From S015-6 sp964384945 (GTDB taxonomy: Bacteria; Desulfobacterota; DSWW01), in assembly GCA_964384945.1 (NCBI GenBank), contig CAYLMK010000015.1:62001-126000 (forward strand): DNA of 64,000 nt, given 5' to 3'. Below are positions 25,059 to 33,907 of the stretch, in pieces. Numbering within the stretch: position 1 is the stretch's first letter; each line of letters opens with the position of its first letter. Both the position numbers and the translations under genes were made by a program. The notes beneath the pieces are model-generated. The model was not told the DNA's origin, searched no databases, and saw nothing but the letters and a program-made list of their open reading frames with translations.

Positions 25059-26504
25059 CTAAAACTGGAAATAGATGAACGGCTCGGGATGCTCCTCCGC
25101 CTTTCCCGGGTAGAAATTCGCGAAGTAGACCACCGAAAGCAGCATCAGGCTCGCGGCCCCATAGGTCCAGAGCCGGCGCAGGAAGGGTGCCGCGTCCCGG
25201 AACCGGCTCAGCCAGGTGCGCAGGGCATGGTAGAAGACGAGACAGGCCGCGAAGGCCGGCACGGAGGAGGCGAACAGCATCTCCGTGACGGTTCCCGACT
25301 TCAGCGAAGAGGCCATGGAGGCGAAGATGAGGAGCGCCTCCTGAAACGTGCCGGCCCGGAAGAACACCCAGCCCCATGCGACAAGCAGGAAGGTGGTCGC
25401 CACCGAGAGCGCTCCGCCAAGGCGGGTTTCAAGGAAGGCCGCGAGCGCAGGCGCCCGTTCGCACACCTCGACGAATCTTCGATGCGCGACAAGGAGCAGG
25501 CCGTGATAGGTTCCCCAGAGGAAGAACGTCCATGCGGCCCCGTGCCAGAGCCCCCCGAGCGCCATGGTGATCATGAGGTTCGCGTACATCCGCGGTTTGG
25601 AGCATCGGTTGCCGCCGAGAGAGATGTATAGATAGTCCCGCAGCCACGTACTCAGGGTGATGTGCCATCGCCTCCAGAATTCCCGCGGGTTTCGCGCCAG
25701 GTAGGGAAGCCGGAAGTTCTCCGGCAGCTCGTAGCCGAAGAGGTTCGCGCACCCCCGGGCCATGTCCGTGTACCCGGAGAAATCGAAGTAGATCTGAAAG
25801 GTGAACGCCAGGCAGGCCACCCATGCGTCCATCCCGGCCGGGCCGGGGATGCCGGAGAAGCCCTGGTTCGCGATGGGTGCGAGCTTGTCGGCCAGCAGGA
25901 TCTTCTTGAAGAGGCCCACCATGAACAGCCGAATCCCGGCCTCGAAACGATCGCGCCGGAAGGAGACGGGCCCGCCAAGCTGCGGGATGAGCTGACCCGC
26001 CCGTACGATCGGGCCCGCGAGGAGCTGCGGAAAGAAGGAGAGAAAACAGGCGAACAGGGAGAAGTCCCGAATCGGTCGGAAGGTCCCCCGGTAGCAGTCC
26101 ACCGAGTAGCTCATCCCGATGAAGATGTAGAAAGAAATCCCCACGGGCAGGAGAATGTCGACCGCGTCAAAGGCCCTCTCCCCTCCGATCATTCGGGCGA
26201 GGCCCGAGCAGGTTTCCAGGAGGAAACCGGCGTACTTGAAATACCCGAGGAGGCCCAGGTTCAAGGCGACCGAGACCCAGATGCCGAGGGTCCGCCTGGC
26301 AGGCCAGCGGTCCATCCAGAGCCCGGTGAGATAGTTGATGAGGGTGACGAGAAACAGAAGCGCGGCGTATTTCGGCACCGCATCCATGTAGAAGATGTAG
26401 CTCGTCCCCAGCAGCCACCATTTCCGCAGGCCGGCGGGAAGAAACCAGAAGCCGGCGACCGCGAAGGGCAGGAACATGGCAAACAGGGTACTGTGGAAGA
26501 GCAT
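25059..26504 (-). CDS. MBOAT-family O-acyltransferase (AlgI/DltB-like)
   Basis: This 481-residue membrane O-acyltransferase is of the AlgI/DltB type. It shows the family's conserved order: FLPAGLRKWWLLGTSYIFY near the N-terminus, PVGISFYIFIGMSYSVDCYRG, LLAGPIVRAGQLIPQL, FSGYTDMARGCANLFGYELP, ARNPREFWRRWHITLSTWLRD with the conserved W-H region, and GLWHGAAWTFFLWGTYHG holding the catalytic His. Such proteins pass acyl groups across the membrane to extracellular polymers or lipids, usually with an SGNH-type partner. That partner is encoded 6 bases upstream (SGNH gene). The extra hydrophobic C-terminal segment is normal for the family. Confidence 0.93.
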   Translation of the reverse strand: MLFHSTLFAMFLPFAVAGFWFLPAGLRKWWLLGTSYIFYMDAVPKYAALLFLVTLINYLTGLWMDRWPARRTLGIWVSVALNLGLLGYFKYAGFLLETCSGLARMIGGERAFDAVDILLPVGISFYIFIGMSYSVDCYRGTFRPIRDFSLFACFLSFFPQLLAGPIVRAGQLIPQLGGPVSFRRDRFEAGIRLFMVGLFKKILLADKLAPIANQGFSGIPGPAGMDAWVACLAFTFQIYFDFSGYTDMARGCANLFGYELPENFRLPYLARNPREFWRRWHITLSTWLRDYLYISLGGNRCSKPRMYANLMITMALGGLWHGAAWTFFLWGTYHGLLLVAHRRFVEVCERAPALAAFLETRLGGALSVATTFLLVAWGWVFFRAGTFQEALLIFASMASSLKSGTVTEMLFASSVPAFAACLVFYHALRTWLSRFRDAAPFLRRLWTYGAASLMLLSVVYFANFYPGKAEEHPEPFIYFQF

Positions 26505-26510
26505 GGTCGA

Positions 26511-27632
26511 TCAGTCCGTCGATTGCGGCCGCGCCGGCCCGGCGACCGCCTGCCGGGGCAGGAGTTCGTGATCCCCGAATGCCTTCACCAGGATCCCGGC
26601 AAACCGGCTTCCGCCCTCGTCGCTCAGATGGAAATCGTCGAGGAAATAGGCCGGGTGGTCCTTCATCGCATCCTTGGCCTCCACGAGGAGGGCCCCGGTC
26701 TCCTCCGCGACCTCCCGCAGGGTCGCGTCCACGGCATGGAGCACCGCAAAGGCCTCTTCTCCCCGGGCCTCAAGCAGCCTGTTTTCATCGTAGAGATACG
26801 TGCACAGGACAGGAGTGGCCCCCAGGGCGTGGGAGAGCCTGCAGAAGGTCCTCAGGTGGTCCGCCATCTTCTCCAGGCGGGCCGTGAGGTTCTCCTCGGA
26901 GAGCTTCAGATTGAACAGCCTCGTCGCTTCCAGGAACACGAGGAACCGGGCCGCGGATCCGTAGAGGAGGTTGCCCACGCGACTGTGCTTCAGGATGTTC
27001 CCGATCGGGTGAAACCCCCAGGTTGCATCGGCGATGGGAAGCAGCCATTGGCCGTCATGGCTTCCGTCCGGTTCGTAGCCGCGGGTGTACAGACAGACGA
27101 AATCGTTCGGCCCGACCAGAAACACCACGATGTCCGGTTTCACGTACTCGCCGATGAGGGCGAGATTCACCAGATTGGTGGAGTAGGTGTAATGGGCCAT
27201 CCCGAAGTTGAGGACCTCCACCCGCTTCGGCAGCGGGGGGTCGTTCGCAAGACGTTCGACGGCCCCCGGCCAGGTATCTTCGTAGTCCCGCTGGTGCTGC
27301 CCGAGCGTGACCGAATCGCCGAAGCAGGCGATCCGGAACAGGTCCTCGCCCTTGGGAAGGATCTCCCTCCGCGTGGATCGGTAGCCCAGATTGTTGAAAT
27401 CGATCCGAAGGCTTCCGTATTCCACGCGTTGCCCCTTTCTCCCCGTGAAGAACCGGTATCCGTCCCGCTGGCCCATGATCTCCAGGCGGTTTTTCCCGAG
27501 CATCCACATGAACCGCCCCTTGGGTTCCCTCCATGCGGTGACGAGGCGCAGGCTGAGTTCGAGGAAAAGCCCCAGGAGCAGGGTCCAGGAGAGGATCCAT
27601 CGGATCGAAGGGCATCGGAACCGAAGTCGCAT
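26511..27632 (-). CDS. SGNH/GDSL-type hydrolase or acyltransferase, membrane anchored
   Basis: This 373-residue protein has an N-terminal anchor helix (about 11-27) and an SGNH fold. Block I is CFGDSVTLGQ (nucleophile Ser), block III is FLVGPNDF (Asn), and block V is FHLSDEG, giving the Asp-His dyad in DDFHLSDEG near residue 345. The active-site side would be extracytoplasmic. Paired with the MBOAT gene that follows 6 bases downstream, it matches the AlgI-AlgJ/AlgX or DltB-DltD logic, in which the SGNH protein receives the acyl group and transfers it to the polymer. The start at 27632 precedes the anchor helix; a longer frame upstream overlaps the isomerase gene and is not used. Confidence 0.87.
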   Translation of the reverse strand: MRLRFRCPSIRWILSWTLLLGLFLELSLRLVTAWREPKGRFMWMLGKNRLEIMGQRDGYRFFTGRKGQRVEYGSLRIDFNNLGYRSTRREILPKGEDLFRIACFGDSVTLGQHQRDYEDTWPGAVERLANDPPLPKRVEVLNFGMAHYTYSTNLVNLALIGEYVKPDIVVFLVGPNDFVCLYTRGYEPDGSHDGQWLLPIADATWGFHPIGNILKHSRVGNLLYGSAARFLVFLEATRLFNLKLSEENLTARLEKMADHLRTFCRLSHALGATPVLCTYLYDENRLLEARGEEAFAVLHAVDATLREVAEETGALLVEAKDAMKDHPAYFLDDFHLSDEGGSRFAGILVKAFGDHELLPRQAVAGPARPQSTD

Positions 27633-27670
27633 CGTACCGGATTCACCCCGGGCAGTGTTCTGGGGCCAGA

Positions 27671-28729
27671 CTATCCGCCAAGGTTCCTCTGATCCACCCA
27701 TGCCTTCAGCCTCGCCCCGAGAAGGACCTTCGCTTGTCGGAGTTCGGCCACGTTCTTGCTCCCGGTCAGGAACAGGGCGATCCGGAAATCGCGCTTCAGG
27801 GCTTCCACGTAACGTTCGACCCCCGCGATCCCGTCCTTGGCGAGGATTCGGAGAAAGGGCAGCGCGATCCCGCAGATGTCCGCGCCCAGCGCGACCGCCT
27901 TGGCCATGTGGAGGCCGCTGCGGATGCCGCCGGTCGCGATGAGCGGCAGACCGACGCGGGCCTCGAGAACGGCCGCCGCCGTCGGGATCCCCCACTCCCT
28001 GAACCGGGAAGCATCCTTTCCGGACCGCAGGCTGTCGATCAGGGTCCAGCTCGTACCGCCCATGCCTCCCACGTCGATGGCCTGCACGCCGGCCTCCTTC
28101 AACCGCTCCGCAGCCTCGCGGCTGATCCCGTTGCCCACCTCCTTGCCGACCACCGGAAACCGTACCGAAGAGCACAGGCTCTTCAGCGCGGCCAGGCAAC
28201 CCGAGAAATCCTCGTCCCCTTCCCTTTGAAAGACCTCCTGGGCCGGGTTGATGTGCACGCAGAGGCCGTCCGCCTCGATCGCCTCGACCGCTGCGGCCAC
28301 ACGCTCGTGCGGGATCTGCTTCAGGGCCGTGATCCCGATGTTTCCCAACAGCAGGACCGAAGGCGCAACGGACCGGACCGAGAAGGTGCCCGTCAGTTCC
28401 GGCCTCTCGATCATGGCGCGCTGGGAGCCCACGCCGAAGGCAAGCCCCCCGGCCTCGGCGACCCGTGCCAGCGCCTCGTTGATCTTCCGGGCCTCTTCGC
28501 AGCCGCCGGTCATGGCGGCGATCATCAGGGGAAGGTCGAGTTTTTTCCCAAGAAAGGTGCAGGAGGGGTCGCAGTTGCCCAGGTCCCGTTCCGGGAGCGC
28601 CTGATGAACGAGGTGCACATCCTCGAAGAGCGGGTCGCCGGTCTCGACCGTCTCGTTGAGGCATATGTCCAGGTGCTCGATCTTCCGGATTTCGGTTAGG
28701 TTCCTGCTTGTATCGGGACGTTCGGTCAT
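27671..28729 (-). CDS. fni: Type 2 isopentenyl-diphosphate isomerase
   Basis: This 352-residue FMN- and NADPH-dependent enzyme interconverts IPP and DMAPP. It contains the family signatures: RKIEHLDICL at the N-terminus, PLMIAAMTGG, GSQRAMIERPE, HINPAQEVFQREGD (metal and diphosphate region), KEVGNGISREAAERL, DVGGMGGTSWT (FMN phosphate), and TGGIRSGLHMAKAVALGAD. It is the isomerase usually associated with the mevalonate pathway, consistent with the HMG-CoA reductase two genes upstream. It starts 12 bases after the UbiA gene's stop. There is no sign of truncation. Confidence 0.95.
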   Translation of the reverse strand: MTERPDTSRNLTEIRKIEHLDICLNETVETGDPLFEDVHLVHQALPERDLGNCDPSCTFLGKKLDLPLMIAAMTGGCEEARKINEALARVAEAGGLAFGVGSQRAMIERPELTGTFSVRSVAPSVLLLGNIGITALKQIPHERVAAAVEAIEADGLCVHINPAQEVFQREGDEDFSGCLAALKSLCSSVRFPVVGKEVGNGISREAAERLKEAGVQAIDVGGMGGTSWTLIDSLRSGKDASRFREWGIPTAAAVLEARVGLPLIATGGIRSGLHMAKAVALGADICGIALPFLRILAKDGIAGVERYVEALKRDFRIALFLTGSKNVAELRQAKVLLGARLKAWVDQRNLGG

Positions 28730-28741
28730 TCTCTTGCCTCT

Positions 28742-29605
28742 CTAGCCTGCGTACCAGCCGAAGTAGAGCCGCACCATGATCGTGACCCAGACGATCCCGT
28801 AGACCACGCGGAGCTTCATCCAGTATGCGTCCATCTTCTGATCCGTGCGAAACAGAATGGGCACCAGCAACAGGAGCCCCTGGATCTCTCCCAGAATGAA
28901 AACGGTGTAGATCGTCGCCAGGACGTAGAGCGATCGGGCAAGCAGAAAGGCCTTGGGGATACCGATCACGATGGGCGTGGTGCGCAGGTTGTATTTCTTG
29001 TCGGAATCGTAGTCCTTGATGCACTGGACGACCTCGAAGGAGGCGGTGAAGATCCCGATCAGCAGGATGAGCCGGATCCCCTTGGGGGAGAAGTCCGGAA
29101 TGGCCGGCCAGGCCATCGAAAGCCCCCACACGAAGCAGCCGATGATGTCGAAGTAGGCCATGTTCTTGAAGTAGTCTGTGTAGAGGAAGATGATCAGCAG
29201 GGCCAGGATGACCCCGAGACAGACGCTCTGGCTGTAAAGCAGGGTCAGGATCAGCAGGGCGGCGGTCAGGCAGACGATGAGCGCGAAGGCGGTTCTCTTG
29301 TGCGCCTTGATGTACAAGGCCTTTGCATGGTCCTTCTTCTCGTTGGCCAGATCGATTTCCACGTCGATGAAGTCATTGATGAAGTAAACGAGCACATTCA
29401 GAACGAAGGTTACGGCCATCCGGAGCGCGACGTCCGTAATTCCGAAGTGGAAGGCGAGCAGGAGCATGAAATTGGTAATGAGGGAATTGGCTTCCCTTCG
29501 CTTGAGGCGGTCGATGATCGCGCCCGAAAGGAGCCGGTAGCACACCCGGAACATCTGCTCCCCCTCTTCCGCGGCCTCGGGGTCAAGGACCTTGCGTTGT
29601 TCCAT
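28742..29605 (-). CDS. UbiA-family prenyltransferase
   Basis: This 287-residue polytopic membrane protein has about eight helices. The two Asp-rich motifs of the UbiA superfamily are clear. The first is YFINDFIDVEIDLANEKKDH (NDxxDxxxD) after helix 2, and the second is CIKDYDSDKKYNLRTTP (DxxxD) in the second half. They bind magnesium and the prenyl diphosphate. ATG 29605 is chosen because GGAGGAG sits 9 bases upstream; a GTG further out overlaps that ribosome site. The acceptor (quinone ring, glycerol phosphate, sugar or other) cannot be read from the sequence. Its position between HMG-CoA reductase and IPP isomerase makes it a probable consumer of the prenyl diphosphates made there. Confidence 0.88.
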   Translation of the reverse strand: MEQRKVLDPEAAEEGEQMFRVCYRLLSGAIIDRLKRREANSLITNFMLLLAFHFGITDVALRMAVTFVLNVLVYFINDFIDVEIDLANEKKDHAKALYIKAHKRTAFALIVCLTAALLILTLLYSQSVCLGVILALLIIFLYTDYFKNMAYFDIIGCFVWGLSMAWPAIPDFSPKGIRLILLIGIFTASFEVVQCIKDYDSDKKYNLRTTPIVIGIPKAFLLARSLYVLATIYTVFILGEIQGLLLLVPILFRTDQKMDAYWMKLRVVYGIVWVTIMVRLYFGWYAG

Positions 29606-29739
29606 CGAGGCGCACTCCTCCACCGTGGTATCGGTTGTTTTCTCCTCCCGGCTGAATCGTCGGCCGCGGTCCGGAGGTCGGGGCCGCAGGCGAAACGAGC
29701 CGGTGGGTCATGGACAGGCCTTTCCGGTCTTTGCCGCCG

Positions 29740-32535
29740 TCAGGGATGAATGCCTGCGGAGCGAGCCGCAATGAGCCCGCTCGCCGTCAGGGCATGGGAG
29801 ACGGACTCCACGTAGAAGAGCAGAGGCCTCGGCCCGTACATCTCGGGCCTGCACGGCCAGCTTCCGTCCGCCTTTTGCCGCTCCAGGAGATAGACCACGC
29901 CGTTCCGGATCACGCTGCGATAGCGGTCCGCGTCACAGCGGCACAGCTCGGTGATGGCGATGCCGGTGGCGCTCGCGCAGGAGGAAGCCCCCGGCGTGAT
30001 GCCCCAGCCCCCGTCGCCGTTGACCGCCGCCACCAGGGCGGCTCGCCCTTTCACGGCCACCGGGTGTTGGGCGGGAAGGCCTCGGAGCACGGAGGCCTGA
30101 ACGCACGGAAAGTTCCGGTAGAAGCCCCCCATCCATCCGCCGTCCAGGTCCTGCCGGTCGCTCAACCACGCGAACGGTTTGGTGAAATCAAAGGGCTCTT
30201 CCCCGCCGCAGATCCGGATCGCCTCCAGGATGTGTCCCAGGACGTCGGGAACGACCGCGTCGCCCGCGGACTGCCATGTGGACCAGAGCCCGTCGGGGCG
30301 GACGTTTTGCTTCAAGTACCCGAGGCCCTTGCGAATCGTCCCCCGGACCTGCCCCCTCACTTCGCCGTCTTCCTCGAACCGTTCGGCCTGGTTGAGGGCG
30401 ATGAGGACCTGGGCGGTCGATTCGTTGTCCGATACGATGCCGGCCGAGTAGCCCCATCCGCCGTCCGGGTTCTGGTTCCGCAAGAGGAACGCAAGAGCCT
30501 GCGGCAGGCCGTTGTTCCGGAACTCCAGGTCGGCCGAGAAGGCCTGGATGAAGCTCGATGTGCCCCAGATGTCCAGGCTCACGTAGTTCCAGCATCCCGC
30601 TTCCTGTTGCGTCTTGAGCAGGAACGAGGCGGCCAGGCGGGCCTCCCGCAGGCGGTTGGTTTCCCGGAAAGCCATGAAGGCCAGGGCGGTCGAGACCGGG
30701 TTGTTCCAGATCGAGCCGTCCTCCCACTGCAGGGCCCGAAGCGGTTCCACGGCCTCCCCGTCTCCCAGGAGCACCCGCACGGCGAGCGCGTCGGCGAGGG
30801 CCCACGGCTTGATCGCCTCCCGCTTTTCTTCCGTGTTCGTCAGGTTGCGGATCCCGCTCAGAATCCGTTCCTTGGGGACGTACGTGTTCAGAGAGCGCCC
30901 GGCGACGGTGGCCAGGGCCGCCAGGGTCTCGGTCTTGCGGAGGAAGACCGGATCGAAGAGCAGGGGATCGGAGAGATCGATGGCGCCGAATCGCTCCATG
31001 GCGAGCGAATAGGCCATCTGCTCGTAGGTCTTTGCAACCTGATGATGGTCCTGGATGGCCTGCCCTCGCAGCCAGAGCCGGCCCTTCTGCACCGCGCTCT
31101 CGAATTCTCCCGCCTTGTCCAGGGCAACGACCGCGATGGCCGTCTCGAAGATCCGAGGACTCGACAGGCCCGACCATTTCCCGCTCGCCTCCTGGGTGTC
31201 GAGCGCATACCCGAGCGCCTTGTGGATGGCTCGCGTCAGCCCGGCGTCCGGGCCTCTGAGGTCGGCGAGCGCGCGCTGGACGGCGTCGGTGGTGATCTCC
31301 CCCTTCTTGACCACGTCCCGGACCACATGCTGCAGCTCCTCGCCCCTTGCGCCCAGGCTCAGGGCGATGCTTCGGGCGTGCATGGACATGTGTCCGCGTT
31401 GAATGCCCTCGGTGGCCAAGGCACGGACCGCGGCCAGGTTCTGGGCGAGCCCGACGGCGGCGGCGATCCTGCCCAGATCCGAAGCGGTCCGCACCTTCAT
31501 GAGCTTCAGGCAGGCCTGGGCCACCCGGTTGACGGATACGCCTCCCCCCACGATTCCGACCGCCATCGGGAGCCGGAGTTCCCCCACGACGAACCGGCCG
31601 TCCTGCGCTTCCTCGAGCCTCCAGACGGCAAGGGGCTTGTAGGATCCGTCCCGGCAGGCATAGGCGTGGGCGCCGGCCTCGATGCTTCGCCAGTCGTTGC
31701 CGCACGCAAGGATGACCGCGTCGATCCCGTTCATGATCCCCTTGTTGTGCGTGGCGGCCCTGTACGGGTCCCGTTCGGCGAAGCGCGATGCGGCCACGAT
31801 TCCTTCCGCCACCTTTTCCGCAGAGAAGTTCTTGGTGACAAATGCGTTCACGGGGATGCGGACGCGGCTCGACACGCAACGCCGATCCGCGAGATTGGAC
31901 AGAATGCGCAGGCCCACCTTCCCGCCCGTCAGCTCCTCAAAGGTCCGGGCCATGGCCTCGCAGGCCGTGTTGATGAGGTTCGCTCCCATGGCGTCGCGGC
32001 AGTCGAGAAGAAGATGCACGGCGATGTGGCCGCTCGCCTCGTCCAGGACGCGAAACTCGATGTCCCTGGCGCCCCCGCCCCTCGCCTGGAGCCGCGGGTG
32101 AACCTGATCCAGTTGCTCGAGCAGGCCCGGCTTCTCGCTCGCGAGGCGATCCAGGGCCTCCGCCAGATTCGGGATGTCCCGGATCTCCACCTGCCCGATC
32201 ATCCAGGGCTCATCGCATTCGGTCGTGATTCCGCCCCCTTCCCGGGAGAACTTGGCGCCGTTCGAGGCCGCCGCGATGACGGAGGGTTCCTCGATCGCCA
32301 TGGGGACGAGCACCGGCCGGCCGTCGATGAGAAAATTGGTGGCGATGCCCAGCGGGATGTAGGCGACGCCGATGACGTTCTCCACCGTGGTGGAAGCGAC
32401 CCGCACCGCTTCCTGGGAGGCGACGAGGATCTGGATGTCCTCATCGTTCAACTCCCCCTGCTGCACGAGCAGGGACAGGCGCTCCTCGACGGAAAGGTTA
32501 CGAAATCCTGACATGCTCGGTGTCTCTTGCACCAT
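29740..32535 (-). CDS. HMG-CoA reductase (class II) fused to a terpene-cyclase-like domain
   Basis: This 931-residue fusion starts at ATG 32535, after GGGAG. Residues 1-428 form a complete class II HMG-CoA reductase. The catalytic Glu is in VENVIG (residue 52), the Lys and Asp are in HNKGIMNGIDAV, and the His is in GHMSMHARS. Residues 429-931 form an all-helical alpha/alpha-barrel region with repeated QW-like motifs (LRNQNPDGGWGY, SDRQDLDGGWMGG, NGDGGWGITPG, ERQKADGSWPC), as in squalene-hopene cyclase, prenyltransferase and squalene-oxidase-repeat proteins. Where class II cyclases carry DxDD before TA, this domain reads DNES (about residues 701-706). The fusion links mevalonate formation to a cyclase-fold domain of uncertain activity. 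It leads the minus-strand operon with UbiA and IPP isomerase genes. Confidence 0.88.
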   Translation of the reverse strand: MVQETPSMSGFRNLSVEERLSLLVQQGELNDEDIQILVASQEAVRVASTTVENVIGVAYIPLGIATNFLIDGRPVLVPMAIEEPSVIAAASNGAKFSREGGGITTECDEPWMIGQVEIRDIPNLAEALDRLASEKPGLLEQLDQVHPRLQARGGGARDIEFRVLDEASGHIAVHLLLDCRDAMGANLINTACEAMARTFEELTGGKVGLRILSNLADRRCVSSRVRIPVNAFVTKNFSAEKVAEGIVAASRFAERDPYRAATHNKGIMNGIDAVILACGNDWRSIEAGAHAYACRDGSYKPLAVWRLEEAQDGRFVVGELRLPMAVGIVGGGVSVNRVAQACLKLMKVRTASDLGRIAAAVGLAQNLAAVRALATEGIQRGHMSMHARSIALSLGARGEELQHVVRDVVKKGEITTDAVQRALADLRGPDAGLTRAIHKALGYALDTQEASGKWSGLSSPRIFETAIAVVALDKAGEFESAVQKGRLWLRGQAIQDHHQVAKTYEQMAYSLAMERFGAIDLSDPLLFDPVFLRKTETLAALATVAGRSLNTYVPKERILSGIRNLTNTEEKREAIKPWALADALAVRVLLGDGEAVEPLRALQWEDGSIWNNPVSTALAFMAFRETNRLREARLAASFLLKTQQEAGCWNYVSLDIWGTSSFIQAFSADLEFRNNGLPQALAFLLRNQNPDGGWGYSAGIVSDNESTAQVLIALNQAERFEEDGEVRGQVRGTIRKGLGYLKQNVRPDGLWSTWQSAGDAVVPDVLGHILEAIRICGGEEPFDFTKPFAWLSDRQDLDGGWMGGFYRNFPCVQASVLRGLPAQHPVAVKGRAALVAAVNGDGGWGITPGASSCASATGIAITELCRCDADRYRSVIRNGVVYLLERQKADGSWPCRPEMYGPRPLLFYVESVSHALTASGLIAARSAGIHP

Positions 32536-32683
32536 CGGGGTCTCCCGGATAAAAAAGCTTTTGAGATGAGGGCGATAACCCAATCCGTTCCGCCGCTCTC
32601 CGCAAGGGGGTATTATCTTCCATGCTCCTCAAAAAAGGAAGGCGGGCAAGCTCCGGGGAAGCGGCGGGCCGGCCGGCCCGAGC

Positions 32684-33907
32684 CTATCTTTGGATCTCTT
32701 CGAGCGCCTTTTGTGCCGTGCCCCGTACGTGCTTGTCCTTGTCCCACAAGGCGTCCGTGAGGGCAGGGACCGCCGCCCGTGCGGCCGGTCCCATCTTGCC
32801 CAGAACATAGGCGGCGTACTCGCGGACCTGCCCGTAGTCGCCTTCGAGGGCCTTGATCAATTCCGGGACGGCATCCGGACCGATGTTGAGCAATCGGTCG
32901 ACCGCGTAAGCGCGCAGGTCCTCGTGTTTCAAGGCCTCGATCAGCACCGGGATGGCCTCCTTGGAATCGAAGCCGATCTGCTCCAGCGCCCTCATGCTGA
33001 CTTCGTACATCTGAGGATTCTTCAGGGCCTCGAACAGCGCCGGCACCGCCTCCTTGGCGCGCGGACCGACCTTGCCGAGAGCGACGGCCGCCTCCGTGGA
33101 GACCCCCCTGCCCGGGTCCTTCAGGGCCGCGATGAGGGCGGGGACAGCCTGGCCGGCCCCGGGCCCGAGATTTCCGATGATCCTGACCGCTGCAAGACGG
33201 ACATTGGGGTCATCGTCTTTCAAGGCGCGCACAAGGGCCGGAAGCGCCTTGCCGCCGATTCCCTCCAGGGCCTGGGTGGCGAAGGTGCTGAGCCCCTCGA
33301 TTCGGAGCGTCTCGATGAGGGCCGGGACGGCTTCGGGAACCGCCGGGCCGATCTTTCGGAGGGCCTCCAGGGTCTCCCCTCGGATGCGAACATCCCGGAG
33401 GGCCTCCACAAGTGCCGGCACGGCTTCACGCGCCTGAGGCCCCATTTCGCGAAGAGCGGCCACGGCGTGGAGCCGTACGTTCCTGTCCCTCGAATTCAGC
33501 GCCGAGATGAGCACCGGCACGGCGTCCCTGGCGCCCCGGCCCATCTTTCCCAGGGCCGACACGGCGTGCAGGCTGACCCACCTGTCCTGGTCCTTCACGA
33601 GCTCGGTAAGAGCCGGCACCGCCTCCCCTGCCCCGGGGCCGATCTCGCCCAGGGCGATAATGGCCTGAACGCGGACGACCCGGTCTTTGTCCTCGAGCGT
33701 GCGGATGAGGGCCGGGACGACCGAGTCTTCCTGCGTTCCGATCTTGCCCAGGGCAACCACCGCGGATGCCCTGATCTCCGGATCCCTGTCCTTGAGCAGC
33801 TTGATCCACTGGCTCGTGGATCTTCCCTCGTAATAGACCTCTTCTTTTCTGCAACCTGCCGAAAAGAGCCCGATCAGCAGGAACAGAACAAGGGGCGCTC
33901 TTCTCAT
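32684..33907 (-). CDS. HEAT-repeat lipoprotein
   Basis: This 407-residue protein starts at ATG 33907. The signal peptide has the lipobox LFSAGC (Cys near residue 19). After a short linker (YYEGRSTSQWIKLLKDRD), nearly the whole mature protein is a series of about ten HEAT/PBS-lyase-type repeats of 31-38 residues. Their phase is AVxALGxIGxxAxxAVPALIxALKD, as in AVVALGKIG, AIIALGEIG, AVSALGKMG, AVRIIGNLG and AAYVLGKMG. The repeats are highly regular, so this is a solenoid scaffold, likely periplasmic at the outer membrane. A longer frame upstream of 33907 would add a region without a signal peptide and is rejected. No partner is evident. Confidence 0.88.
   Translation of the reverse strand: MRRAPLVLFLLIGLFSAGCRKEEVYYEGRSTSQWIKLLKDRDPEIRASAVVALGKIGTQEDSVVPALIRTLEDKDRVVRVQAIIALGEIGPGAGEAVPALTELVKDQDRWVSLHAVSALGKMGRGARDAVPVLISALNSRDRNVRLHAVAALREMGPQAREAVPALVEALRDVRIRGETLEALRKIGPAVPEAVPALIETLRIEGLSTFATQALEGIGGKALPALVRALKDDDPNVRLAAVRIIGNLGPGAGQAVPALIAALKDPGRGVSTEAAVALGKVGPRAKEAVPALFEALKNPQMYEVSMRALEQIGFDSKEAIPVLIEALKHEDLRAYAVDRLLNIGPDAVPELIKALEGDYGQVREYAAYVLGKMGPAARAAVPALTDALWDKDKHVRGTAQKALEEIQR

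Noticed and set aside
26511..29129. An 872-codon minus-strand frame covering the SGNH gene and the isomerase gene
   Set aside because: Only its last 373 codons make sense as an SGNH protein; the upstream part lies out of frame over the well-conserved isomerase gene and reads as low-complexity Arg/Gly sequence.
32600..32683. Terminator for the HEAT-repeat gene formed by a GC-rich palindrome and a T-run
   Set aside because: The palindrome (CGGGCCGGCCGGCCCG) and the T-run on the minus strand are more than 20 bases apart, too far for a standard intrinsic terminator.
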